Source of the DNA: Ditylenchus dipsaci
Taxonomy: Eukaryota; Nematoda; Chromadorea; Rhabditida; Anguinidae
Length of the DNA: 64,000 nucleotides
Assembly: GCA_004194705.1 (NCBI GenBank)
Contig: SADC01000803.1
Location: 124,001-188,000 of the forward strand
Reading direction: 5' to 3'
A program made the position numbers and the translations under genes. This document shows positions 11,792-22,183 of the stretch, piece after piece. Each line of letters opens with the position of its first letter. Position 1 is the first letter of the stretch. The notes below the pieces were generated by a model. It saw only the letters and a program-made list of their open reading frames with translations, was not told the origin of the DNA and ran no database searches.

Positions 11792-12335
11792 GAAAAGCAC
11801 ACAAACAATAAGAATAAATAAAAGGCGCTTATTCAAAGGCCAAAAGGCTACGACCCGTTTATTCCCGCGTGAGGTCTGACATTTTTTACCCAAGATTTTG
11901 AAGTGTTTGCCACTGGCAAATTGCCAGTTTTCTTTGGTTATCCTAATCCGAAATATTGCAAGAATTCCAATTTCGCCAGTCATTTTTTTTGTTAAAAACA
12001 CTCTGCTCTCAATAAAACAAACACAGAATTTCGAAAAAAAGGTTCGTAAGCTCGGGTCTTTTTGGTAAAACTTGACCAGCAGAATAGGAATTTTAAAAAA
12101 ACCTTCACAATATTTCGAATTGGACAGGCCAAAGACACCTAGCGAAATGCGGGAACGAACTTATAGGATAATCGTTATATCAGGAGTTGACTGTACATGT
12201 AAATAATTTATTTTTTTCTGTAGGAACGTCCAAAAACCCGTTTTTCTCTTGATTTAGGAAATTTTTTAGACAGTTATATCATTGCAGTAATCTAAACGTG
12301 TAAGAAAATTTGTGCTAGTAGAATAGCAATTATTG
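11792..12335. other. AT-rich spacer with a possible pogo-like end
   Basis: Near 12184 the sequence AGGAGTTGACTGTACA looks like a right-hand pogo-type end. It could pair with the left-type end CAGTCGAACCTC at 10493, but the interior does not confirm a single element. I see no gene. Confidence 0.35.
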
Positions 12336-13217
12336 CATTATGGGTGCGTGCCGTTTCGTCGCCACAATTTTCGTCACCCATAGTTTTAGTCACAACAATT
12401 TTCGTCCCGGCATATTTCGTCGTCGCCGGTATATTTTCGTCTCCGAAATTTCCTCGCCCATAATTTCAGTAATTTTAGTAACAAAAATGTGGCGATGAAA
12501 ATATAACCCTACGTTCACAATGATCCGTTTTTCGTCCGGATGCGGTGCGGATGCGGAATTGCGTTCACAATAAAATTTGCCGCTTCCGTTGCCGCTTCCG
12601 CACCGCACCGGTTTCCGCATCCGCTCCGCATCCGTTTTTGGTGTTCACAATGGATCCGCACATAATGTGTCTAAGTAATACTGAATCATTTTTAATTATA
12701 TCTTCACAAATATGTTTTTCATGGTTTCTCTAATCTATTTTAAACACACTTAAATAACGTTTTTAAGATAAATGAAATTTATAAATTTTTCAAGTTCAAT
12801 ACAGTAAATACCTGCTCACAAACAAAATATTTCCAAATCTGTAGTCAAAATAATTAGAATTTTTTTGAAGCGATTAAATAAATGTAAATAAGAGGTGAAA
12901 TGGTAAAACATTCTTTAATTTTAGTTATAAGTATTCTAAACTCTCAGAAAGCAAGTATCAGGCAAATGAAGTGAAAAAAGAGTATCTCGAGTTATTAATA
13001 CAGGCGTCAACACCACAAAATAATTTAAAGGCCTCCACGCCACATCCGAATCCGCTAAGCCTATTGTGAACACGCTTCCGCAACATCTTCCGCATCCGCA
13101 TGCGGTCCGCATGCGGATGCATTGTGAACACCAAAAATGCGGATGCGGTGCGGGTGCGGATGCGGATCATTGTGAACGTAGGGTAACGGCGACGAAACGG
13201 CATGTACCCTGCATTAT
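12336..13217. repeat. Foldback element, word GCGGATGCGG
   Basis: The outer ends TGCCGTTTCGTCGCC (12349) and GGCGACGAAACGGCA (13188) are inverted. Inside are repeated TTTCGTCSCC words and then arrays of GATGCGGATGCGG with the phrase TTGTGAACA/TGTTCACAA on both sides (12510-12655 and 13040-13180). The centre (12660-13010) is AT-rich and non-coding. Confidence 0.75.
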
Positions 13218-13393
13218 TCACTTGATTCATGCAGCTAAAATTGTTTTTTACATCAGCTATTATTGTTAGGACTCAACTTTTATAAAAATAAATCACATTA
13301 CAAATTGTAATTTCACAAATTATTTGAAGCGCTGTTTTGTCTTCTTTTACTTGCACCAATCTCCTCATTCTGCCTGGTACCATTCTTCTAGCT

Positions 13394-14147
13394 CATGGAT
13401 TTCCAAACTTTATCAACGGGAGGCCATGTAAATCTTGCACCAGTGCTGAAGAAATGATGATGTGGAGCAAGAAATTAGCAGCGAAGAAAGAAGCAAACAA
13501 AGCCAGCTTTAATGGCAAAGCAGATGAGAAGACGCCTGTGGTTAAACGCTCAGACTGTCCAGTAAGTAAGTGCACTCAACTATATATATAGTCAATTAGT
13601 AAAACACAGAACATTTCTAGATAAAGACGAGCTTGGTCGTTCAACGTGGAATTTGCTTCATACAAGTACATTTTAAACTAGGACTTATTATTTTCACCAA
13701 TACAGTTGTTTCAGTCGCAGCCGTTTTTCCTGACAGGCCGACCGACACGCAGAAGAAAGATGTTGTTGACACATTGACCAGTCTCTCAAAGGTGATCTTC
13801 GCTATTGCTTTCGTGTTATTGAGTGTTTTTTGCAGACATATCCCTGTGCTCATTGTGCCGAAGATTTCAGAAAAGATTTGGTTGAAAATCCTCCTCAAGT
13901 TGAAGACAGGGAGAAATTGTCGAAGTGGATGTGCGTTGTCACTTGTCTCCTTGTACACCTTTTTCATGATTTAGTCATTTTAGGTGTGAACTGCACAATA
14001 GAGTCAATGAGAAGATTGGAAAGGATATTTTCGACTGTAGCCGGACAAATGAAAGGTAATTTTTTTTGTCGTGAAATATATTGATTTGTGGTTATAAATA
14101 TCTGTTTAAGGTGGTTTGAAGGATGGAGAGATGGCTCTTGCGATTAG
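13394..14147 (+). CDS. GFER: FAD-linked sulfhydryl oxidase, Erv1/ALR family
   Basis: This enzyme forms disulfides in the mitochondrial intermembrane space. It reoxidises Mia40 and passes electrons to cytochrome c or oxygen. Exons: 13392-13565, 13621-13665, 13715-13791, 13836-13930, 13984-14055, 14111-14147; the five introns are 44-55 bp and phases agree. The product has the shuttle motif RPCKSC, the fold start CPVNKDELGRSTWNLLHT, the active CxxC in TYPCAHCAEDFRKD, and a second cysteine pair in KWMCELHNRVNEK and KDIFDCSR. It ends in WFEGWRDGSCD, as in metazoan ALR. About 165 residues are visible. The start is unresolved: no in-frame ATG precedes HGFPNF, so a first exon may lie upstream. Alternatively the ATG at 13395 would be the start if one base were missing after it. 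All redox cysteines are present. It lies head-to-tail about 185 bp before RABGGTB. Confidence 0.9.
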
Positions 14148-14331
14148 TTTCCTATTTGTATATTGAAATTGTTTTCGTTAGTTGTTCAGTAAAAGGATGT
14201 TTTGCACGTGACTTTGTAACTTATTTTACTTGTGTTGGTGGAGATCCGAGTATTCCTTGTCCTGAAGCAGAAATTTCTTGGTTCATTGTTCATTTTTTTT
14301 ATTTTAGTGAAACAGTCGAATAAACCTTACA

Positions 14332-17300
14332 ATGGTGGTTATTTTCGTAAAAAATTAACAGTTTTCATATGTGATTTATAGAGTCTTGCTTCCATTTGGA
14401 ATATAGCTAGGAGAGACATTGAAATTCCGAAATCAGCACCTACAGAAATTTGTATCGAGAAGCATAAAGAATTTATTTTGAAGTACGGACGTGACAGAGA
14501 GTCTTATGTATGGTTTCAATATAATTTTATTGTCCTGAATCACACTTTTGTTTCATTTAGGAATACATAATGGCTGTATGTTAATTTTTACTTGACCTTT
14601 TTTAAAAAATGGCTAGAATTGATTTCACGCACCAGAATACGGATTTCCCGCAGTGAATTACTGTTTTCTCGCAGTAAATACATAGACAAGACATAAACAA
14701 GGTAAACAAGAGTATTTCTCGGTGTTTTTCTAATCGTAAAATTTATTTTTTTAGATCAATATGTAGCTCTGAATCTCTTGTTTCTACTGAGCTATCAATT
14801 GGCTCAATGTGTTAAGAAAAACACAGAAAAACAAGTTTATTTTAAGGAAAATACTTCGCGTAAAAAAACCATTGGTACTCTCACTTTTACACATCACATT
14901 GAGCCAGTTGATAGCTCTTTAAAAGCTAGAAATTCAGGGCTACATGTTGATCCGAAAAAATAAATTTTACAATTTGGAAAACACTGAGAAATACTCTTAT
15001 TTATGTGTATGCTGCGAAAAATCACTATTGTGGTGCGTGTTTTTAGTTACAGCCTTTTAAAATTAGCTCTTGAGTATGCATTTCCTAATTTCAGGAATAC
15101 TTGAGAATGAGTGGACTGTATTGGTGCTTAGCCTCGCTGGATGTTCTTGGAGCTGTGGATGAAGCGGACAAGCAGTTTATATGGAATTTCGTCAAGGAGA
15201 ATCAGAATCCGGATGGGGTTTTGCTGCTGCAGCTCGTCACGATTCACATCTCCTCCACACGCTCAGTGCCATTCAGGTTTCAGTAATTTTTTTCTTCTTT
15301 ATCAATAGTGTAGTTTTCAGGTCCTTGTCATTCTCAATAAGCTAGACTCCATCGATATAGAAAGGACTGTAGAATACATTAAATTGCTTCAAAATGAAGA
15401 TGGTAGTTTCAGTGGGGATAAATTAGGTAAGAAGATGCTTAGCTGATTAGTCTGTGTTGCCGCTCATTAGGATCAGTGATAGGAAAGGATCAATGAGTCT
15501 TAATCAATGTCTTTAAAGGGCCTGACCTCTTCCTACTCGGTGGTCCCCCGCCAATTCAAAAATTTTCCCTCGATCATTGGACTTCTGTACGGATTTTTCC
15601 GCTACGTTTCTAACAAAACTAGGCCTAAAATCAAATTTTAGGCTTAGTTTTGTTAGAAACCTAGCGGAAAAATCCGTACAGAAGTCCAATGATCAAGGGA
15701 AAATTTTTGAATTGGCGGGGGACCACCGAGTAGGAAGAGGTCAGCCCTTTAATGACGTGGAAGAAGACTAGACGTGGAAGAAGACTAAAACTAGCATCCA
15801 CGTTAAAACTGACCTCCTTGTTAGCGTAGTATCTGGGGTACCTTTAAACAGTATACACTCTCATTATCTGCAAGTTGTTCATTAGTTGTTCTACCCCTTT
15901 TACCTGTTATCAGATCAAGTAATATTTGTTCCTAGCGGTGATTCGTAAGACTGTCTTAGATGTGCTAAAACTTAGCGTTGAAAACTTGGCGCTACTCGGC
16001 TACACCCCCCCCCCCCCCCCAAAAAAACTGCTCCTCGGGTATAAGCCCCCCCCCCTCCAATATTTTTCAGGCTAAGCCCTTAGCCTGAGGACAACCCGTA
16101 TTAATTCTCACATTTAAAAAAAAAAGTATGGTATTCTCGAGTAGCTTTTTTGGAGGGGGTTATTAAAAGGTTGCGTCGAAAACTTTTAGCTCTGAGAATT
16201 TGCATAATCTTTCTTTTTCAGGCGAAGTTGACACACGATTCTCGTTTTGCGCTTTGGCAGCCCTTCACTTCTTGGACCGCGTGGACGCAATTGACGTGAA
16301 AAGGCAGTCGAATTTGTTATCAGGTTAGTTTTGTAAATATCTGTGTGATAGAAGCAACTCTATATTTCTAGTGCGTTTTTTTCATATTTGAGTCGGATTT
16401 GTTGTACAGGTTGCCCAATAAAAAACGGGGCTAAATATTATTACAGTCGAACCTCTCTATAGTGTACACCCAAAAGTTCGTTCCCGCCTAGGTTCCGACA
16501 TTTTTTTTTAGCTCGATTTTCAATTTTTTTGCTGATTCTTTTTTCACAGTCTGGCCGCAAATATCGTAAGGATTCCGATTTTGCCGATCGTTTTTCATTT
16601 GTCTATATATTTTTTCTCTAAAAAAGCAAAACCTCCATATAGTGTACACCACTTTGAAAATAAGATGTACACTATTGGGAGGTTTTGCTTTTTAGAGAAA
16701 AATATATAGACAAATGAAAAACGATCGGCAAAATCGGAATCCTTACGATATTTGCGGCCAGACTGTGAAAAAAGAATCAGCAAAAAAAATTGAAAATCGA
16801 GCTAAAAAAAGTGTCGGACCCTAGGCGGGAACGAACTTTTGGGGTGTACACTATAGATAGGTTCGACTGTATAAAAGTGCCTTCGGGCGGGTTTCGAGTC
16901 GAGGTTTTATTCTCTCGTACTATTAGGAGTTGTGGTCGGGGTTTTTAATGTCTTCTGGGGCGGGCCGCGCGCGGCACGATCCAAAACCTCACACAGGTCA
17001 CAGAAAGTTTTTATTCATTTCAGGATAGTGTCTAAACGTCAATTGAGTAATAGTTTTTTGCTGGAAACCATAAAAAGCTATCTGGTGACTAATTCATTCA
17101 TTAGAACCGAATCCTGAAAAAAGTTGACTGAAATTTGACTAGAATATTTGTTTGCGTTTGTCCTCTAACAAGAGAAAAGTTTAAGAAGGAAGAGGCAAAA
17201 TGGTGGTGGCAGGAATCGAACCTGCAGCTTTCAGTTTGCCGGCTGATGTGCTACCATTACACTACGCCGCCACCTCTTCCTTCTTTTCTTGGGGCTTATG

Positions 17301-19392
17301 TATATATGCTTCTCTTTACACAAGGGAACCTTCAGGAGTGACTTTTCTCAAAGAGTTCATTGACAATTTTTTTGCAGAATCTTGTAGAGCACCCGAGAGC
17401 TCTATAATAAACTGCCGCCTCTTTTTCGAGATTACCTTAAGAATCAGGGAGACAGAGCGTCCCGAAGTTCCCCGAAAACCATCATGTGGGTAACATGGTC
17501 TTTAGCTTACTACATTGCCCTTGTTTTGTATATTTTTTGAGTCATCAACTTGCATGGGGCATTTTGAGCTTCTGTACTCATTTTTATTAAGCTTTTAAAA
17601 AGTTCTTAACAGTTTTCGAAAAAGCCCGGGAAATTTTGTTACAGGAATTTGGCGGGAATTCAAATAGTCGCTGCTTTTTGAATTTTCGAATTCCCGCTAC
17701 ATTCCTGTAACAAAATTTTATTTTTTTACCGTATTTCCTCTAATTGCCGCCCCCTCTAATTGCCGCCCCTAACTTCAAGCGGTCTGAAAATCCTGTTTTC
17801 ATTTACTATTCGAGCTGTCTAAAAAGCGCCTGCGAGGGATTTCAAAAATCTAACAGGCACTTTTTACACAGCTCAAACAGTAAATCAAAACACGTAAATT
17901 AAAACACGTAAATTGAAACTCTCGCAATCAGAGGAAATACGGTATGTAGGGAAATGTCAGAAAATAGCTTTTTAGCGTTATAAATTTACTGAGGAGACGT
18001 TTAAAAACTATTCTCAAATCAATGTAAAATGCGCGGGTAGCCTGATATTCCACATTGACGTTCACCTTCAATAACAGACTAAGTACAACACAAATGCACA
18101 CAAAGACTGCACCGAAAAAATCCTGAAGACGAATAAACAACAAATCAAACAAATGAACTTGAAAAAGATGGCGGAAACGGTACCATTTCGAGCTTTTACG
18201 TGGATAAATCTGGGCCCCGAAAATTCGGTGTATCATACAAATCTCGGGGTCGGGGTTTTGAGAAAAAATTCGGGCAGGGTTTCGGGTCGGGGTTTTGGTT
18301 TAAAATCGGCTCAGGCGGGTCGGTCCCCTACCCGTTTCTGTCTCTGGTGTAATTTATGTAATTTAAGAAAGATCTATTAGTGTATTTCCTAAATTTTTAT
18401 GACTTTTTAAAACTTTCAGATGTCATAATTTCGATGGTGGATTTGGTACTCGGCCAGGAAGTGAAAGTCACGCTGGACAGGTGATTTTAAGCTTTCGTTA
18501 CTAATTCTGAATGTGTTCATTTAGGTTTATTGCTGTCTCGGAGCTTTGGCTATTGCTGGCTGCCTGGAACTAATTGACACGGACAGAACAGGGGAATGGT
18601 AATACGTTTCGGGCTTTGTAGACTGATTGTATAATTTCAATGCAGGCTAGCTGAGCGTTAATTTTAGCTAGGTCAATTTCAGGCTAGCTGAGCGTCAGTG
18701 TCCGTCAGGTGGATTGTGCGGTAGGATTATAACTTTGGACTTCAATTGCACCAGATAATTATGTTTTTGTAGGAAGACCAGAAAATTACCAGGTATGAGC
18801 CAAGCTGAAGACAATCGACACATCTTATCTAAATGTAAAGTGGTTTTCAGATGTTTGCTACTCTTGGTGGGTACTGGCTTCTCTTGGAATTATAAAAAAG
18901 CTCCATTGGATTGACAAGGTAGTTTTAATCACTCTTTTACGTAATTTGTATACAGTCGACTCTCGATTTAACATACACCCCCGATTTATATACAGCTGGG
19001 CCGGTCTCTTCAATAATAAAAACCGTCAAATTACCCACCGATTTAACATACACCCCGATTTAACATAAGGCTGGGTCAGTCCCCAGGGTGTATGTTAAAT
19101 CGAGAGTCGACTGTACACTGAAAATGCTAGCTTTTAGAATTCTCTCACTAAATTCATACTAGCCTCTCAAGATGATGAATCCGGCGGAATAGCAGATCGA
19201 CCTGAAGACGCGGTAATACATAGTTATTATGTTCGCTCTGCATAGGCTCTTTTCTATTTGTTCCAGGCTGACCCATTCCACACTGTGTTTGGCTTATCTG
19301 GACTAAGCCTGCTTGATTATCCAGGCCTAGAACCTGTGGACGCCGTCTTTTGCATGACTAAGAAGAGCCTCAGAAAATTTTCATTCATTTGA
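14332..19392 (+). CDS. RABGGTB: Rab geranylgeranyltransferase beta subunit (three single-base frameshifts)
   Basis: This is the catalytic beta subunit of the enzyme that attaches geranylgeranyl groups to Rab GTPases. Thirteen exons: 14332-14346, 14382-14507, 14561-14575, 15095-15276, 15321-15426, 16222-16323, 18420-18480, 18525-18598, 18683-18720, 18773-18792, 18851-18918, 19138-19212, 19267-19392. Prenyltransferase repeats are clear ([41 protein letters not shown]), as are zinc ligands in [12 protein letters not shown] and DPFHTVFG. Exon 3 is a 15-base micro-exon (EYIMA). Three exons each lack one base relative to the family: near 15215-15218 (between NPDG and [16 protein letters not shown]), 16304-16310 (before EFVIRCHNF) and 18781-18788 (before LPDVCYSWW). 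Adding the three bases gives 337 codons, close to the human 331 residues. The start ATG and 35-bp first intron are tentative. An AATAAA lies at 19433. Confidence 0.92.
14620..15044. mobile_element. Foldback MITE in RABGGTB intron 3
   Basis: The arms (CAAGAGTATTTCTCGGTGTTTTTC at the left and its complement near 14975-15000; TTGAGCCAGTTGATAGC in the centre) pair along most of the length. It fills the intron immediately after the 15-base micro-exon. Confidence 0.7.
15508..15762. mobile_element. Palindromic element in RABGGTB intron 5
   Basis: The arms of about 110 bases pair from AAAGGGCCTGACCTCTTCC to GGAAGAGGTCAGCCCTTT with a tiny loop. A related, more diverged palindrome lies at 40885-41125 (shared GAAACCTAGC, AAAAATCCGTACAGAAG, GAATTGGCGGG). 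Immediately to its right is a C-homopolymer-rich stretch (15995-16060). Confidence 0.8.
16444..16869. mobile_element. Pogo/Tigger-like MITE in RABGGTB intron 6
   Basis: The inverted ends CAGTCGAACCTCTCTATAG and its complement are flanked by TA on both sides (16442-16443, 16870-16871). Arms continue as TGTACACC-CCAAAAGTTCGTTCCCG. The TA duplication plus CAGTCGA ends are typical of pogo/Tigger-type non-autonomous elements. No ORF is credible. Confidence 0.85.
17201..17274 (-). tRNA. tRNA-like sequence, probably a pseudogene or SINE head
   Basis: On the minus strand there is a good A box (GGCGTAGTGTAATGGTAG), a D stem (GTGT/GCAC), a perfect T arm with the B box GGTTCGATTCC, and an acceptor side ending CACCACCA. 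The acceptor stem has two C-A mismatches. The anticodon stem is four pairs (TCAG/CTGA) closing an eight-base loop (CCGGCAAA) that lacks the invariant U33, so no anticodon can be assigned. Flanking GGAAGAGG and CCTCTTCC extend the stem outside the tRNA. It lies in RABGGTB intron 6, antisense to the gene. Confidence 0.55.
17468..17726. repeat. Fragment of the GCCGTGATACGGGTATC palindrome family
   Basis: It matches one arm of the element at 46805-47262 (GTTACAGGAATTTGGCGGGAATTC, CAACTTGCATG, CATTGCCCTTG). A local hairpin at 17637-17720 has arms TTTTGTTACAGGAAT and its complement. Confidence 0.6.
17728..17943. mobile_element. MITE with ACCGTATTTCCTCTAATTG ends
   Basis: ACCGTATTTCCTCT and AGAGGAAATACGGT are exact inverted ends. 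CTAATTGCCGCCCC is duplicated at the left, and AAAAAGCGCCTG/CAGGCACTTTTT pair inside. It sits in RABGGTB intron 6. Confidence 0.75.
18953..19113. mobile_element. Pogo/Tigger-like MITE, 161 bp, RABGGTB intron 11
   Basis: The ends CAGTCGACTCTCGATTTAAC and its complement are flanked by TA (18951-18952, 19114-19115). The arms carry ATTTAACATACACCCC words. It nearly fills the intron, ending about 24 bases before the next exon's acceptor. Confidence 0.9.
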
Positions 19393-20057
19393 GTTTTTAA
19401 TTATTCGGCTCTGTATGTTGTGATCTTTTGCGGAATAAAGCCGTAAAGTGTATATGGCGTCAAGCTTCATTGAATGTATGAGACGGTACATATTTGATTT
19501 TTCCCGAAAGTGTGTCATGTGTGAGTAAGGTGAGTTCGATACCTAATGGACAAAATGTCATAAAATTAGTGAAAATTTGGCGTGCAAACTTTTTTGTATC
19601 ATTGACCAACTTTTTGTCGCTACACTATTTTCAACTTTTTTCTTTATTTGGTGCAAAATTTATTGAGCCTTCTGAATCTGTGATAAAAAGCGTGGGGGGT
19701 GACGTCTAGGGTGGTGAAAATTAGGTTTTCAGCTGAGAATTTCTGTTCTGGAAAATCCGACTTTTGGGTTCATCACAGGGTTCGTAATCGTCCTTTTAAA
19801 AAAGATTTGTCCTTTTTTCGGGACCGAGGATGTTTTTTATTTTTGAAGTTTTCAATCAAAATCTTTTTTTCGCTCCAAAATAGCAATAAGCACTGGATAA
19901 AATGAAATAAAATTTTTTTACCCAAATGTCTTTTTTTCGAAGTTCTTCATTACGAACCAATCATGGGTTCATCATTTTTTCATCATCATTTTTTTTCCAT
20001 GAAAATAGGGCGACAAGCACAAACCATTATTACCATATGAAAGCTTGCTTATTCTGC
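19393..20057. other. RABGGTB 3' region and a GGTTCGTAAT MITE
   Basis: AATAAA at 19433 is a plausible polyadenylation signal. At 19778-19959 an element with inverted GGTTCGTAAT ends contains TGTCCTTTTTT-rich arms. Related copies with AGGGCTCCGAA ends lie at 43489-43700 and 44286-44491. No other gene is visible. Confidence 0.55.
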
Positions 20058-20460
20058 GTCGAATAGTGGGGCTACGTCAGTTCGAAACGGTTTTTTTCAA
20101 AAGTTTTCATACTTTTTTGAACAAAAATTATTATTTCAGCAAAAAAGTTATTCTGACGTCTCTTAGTTGCCGAAATTTCCTCAGAAATCCGTATAAAAAA
20201 GAGAATTTCAAAAAAAATGCTTGTGCGCTGAGATATGACCCAAAGTTAAAAGATGGCATATAAGCCCTCCAACTTTAAGTCATATCCCAGCACACAAACA
20301 TTTTTTAATTCTGTTTTTTTACTTGGGTTCCTGAAAGAATTTCAACTACTAGGGGACCTCAGAAAAACGTTTTTGCTGAAATAAAAACTTTTGTTCTAAA
20401 AAGTATGAAAAATTTTGAAAAAAAACCGTTTCGAACTGACCGTTTCGAACTGACCGTACA
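20058..20460. repeat. Foldback element
   Basis: The arms pair from CAGTTCGAAACGGTTTTTTT (20078) to AAAAACCGTTTCGAACTG (20421-20440), with CTGAGATATGACCCAAAGTT/AACTTTAAGTCATATCCCAG near the centre. The right end shows a short tandem duplication of CCGTTTCGAACTGA. Confidence 0.75.
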
Positions 20461-20820
20461 CCTCGGATAGTATATAATTTTTCTGCGTCGAATAGTATAT
20501 AATGTGAGAGGGCCCTGTGATGAAAGTTAAAAACGGGTGGTATTTAATTTTGGCCATAGAATTGTGAAAAATGGCCATAGAATATTTAAATTTGGCCATA
20601 GATTTTTGAAAAATGGCCATAGATTTTTGAAAAATGGCCATAGATTACTGAATTTTGGCCGTAGATTTTTTTGGCCATAGAATATTGAAAATGGCCATAG
20701 ATTTTAAAAAAATGGCCATAGATTTCTGAAAATTGGTCATAGATTACTGAATTTTGCCCATAGATATTGTATTTCTGTCATACACATCGGACAAGTAGTT
20801 AATTTACGCGCTGTTATAAC

Positions 20821-22033
20821 GGGTGGTCAAAAAGTTCCCGATGGATTTTCAAAGCTTTATTTTTTATCATTTTTATTATCATATCTCTGATCTGTTGATA
20901 CCATTTTGTATCCCTGAAACTCCTCTTTCAAATGGCATATTGTTTTTAGCTTGATTATTGTGGATAAGTCACCATTTGGGTCCAAACACTTGTCTGGTCA
21001 TTTTAAGAAGAATACCAGCGCTTTCATCACTTTAACTGGTCAAATGTTATATTGAATTTTGATAATCACGACAAAAAATTTGCACCATGTTGTAGCGCAG
21101 CTCAGGAGCTACAAACCCCATGTTACAGAATGATTTTTGAAAATTTGGGCAGCCGACGATTGCGCCATTTCAAATTGCGCCAATTCAGATTGCGCCACAT
21201 TCAAATTGCGCCAATGCAGATTGCGCCACTGCAAATTGCGCCAAAATCGAATTACGCCACTGCAAATTGCGCCAAAATCGAATTGCGCCACTGCACATTG
21301 CGCCATTACAACCCTGCAAATTTCTGGCCATTTTACTGAAATTGGTCATTTAAGGACATGAAAACAGTCAGCCCTAATAGTAGAAGGGAACAAAATTCGT
21401 TGAGATCAGATAAAAAAAAGCATTTGCCTGACTTTGATTAGAGTATGTAGTGGCGCAATTTGATTTTGGCGCAATTTGCAGTGGCGCAATCTGATTTTGG
21501 CGCAATTTGCAGTGGCGCAATCTGATTTTGGCGCAATTTGAAATGGCGCAATCGTCGGCTGCCCGAAAATTTCAGTGTTGAGATATGGCATTTTGAAAAA
21601 AACCGATTTCTTGAAAAAATGACCAAAATTCGAAAAATTGGCAAAAACTTGCATATCGGTCATTTTTCAAGAAATCGGTTTTTTCAAAATGCCATATCTC
21701 AACACTGAAATTTTCAAAAATCATTCTGTAACATGGGTTTTGTAGCTCCTCAGCTGCGCTACAACATGGTGCAAATTTTTTGTCGTGATTATCAAAATTC
21801 AATATAACATTTGACCAGTTAAAGTGATGAAAGCGCTGGTATTCTTCTTAAAACGACCAGACAAGTGTTTGGACCCAAATGGTGACTTATCCACAATAAT
21901 CAAGCTAAAAACAATATGCCATTTGAAAGAGGAGTTTCAGGGCTACAAGATGGTATCAACAGATCAGAGATATGATAAGAAAAATGATAAAAAATAAAGC
22001 TTTGAAAATCCATCGGGAACTTTTTGACCACCC
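20821..22033. mobile_element. Palindromic element nested in the MULE
   Basis: The arms of about 320 bases start GGGTGGTCAAAAAGTTCCCG and are almost identical inverted. The flanks GTTATAAC and GTTATTAC (20813-20820, 22034-22041) match at 7 of 8. It was itself interrupted by the TTGCGCC MITE at 21147-21564. It shares the GGGTGG start with its host MULE, suggesting mobilisation by the same enzyme. Confidence 0.88.
21147..21564. mobile_element. MITE, word CAAATTGCGCCA, copy 2
   Basis: It begins GGGCAGCCGACGATTGCGCC and ends with the complement. It is flanked by a perfect 8-bp duplication GAAAATTT (21139-21146, 21565-21572). Its centre matches the copy at 10815-11197 in the opposite orientation. 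Confidence 0.93.
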
Positions 22034-22183
22034 GTTATTACTATAGATTTTGGATAACAACATCAGCTACTGAAGCTAAGCAAACATACTATTTCTCACG
22101 TAACTTTATTAGTTTCCAACCTACAGCCATGACGTGGAAGAAGCACATCGCCCTCTTAGCTGCAGGCCACACGGATCTAGCTG

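Noticed and set aside
16308..16323. Alternative donor (TT|GTTATC) in RABGGTB exon 6 to avoid a frameshift
   Set aside because: It removes three conserved helix positions and is a poor donor, while CAG|GTTAGT with one missing base restores EFVIRCHNF exactly.
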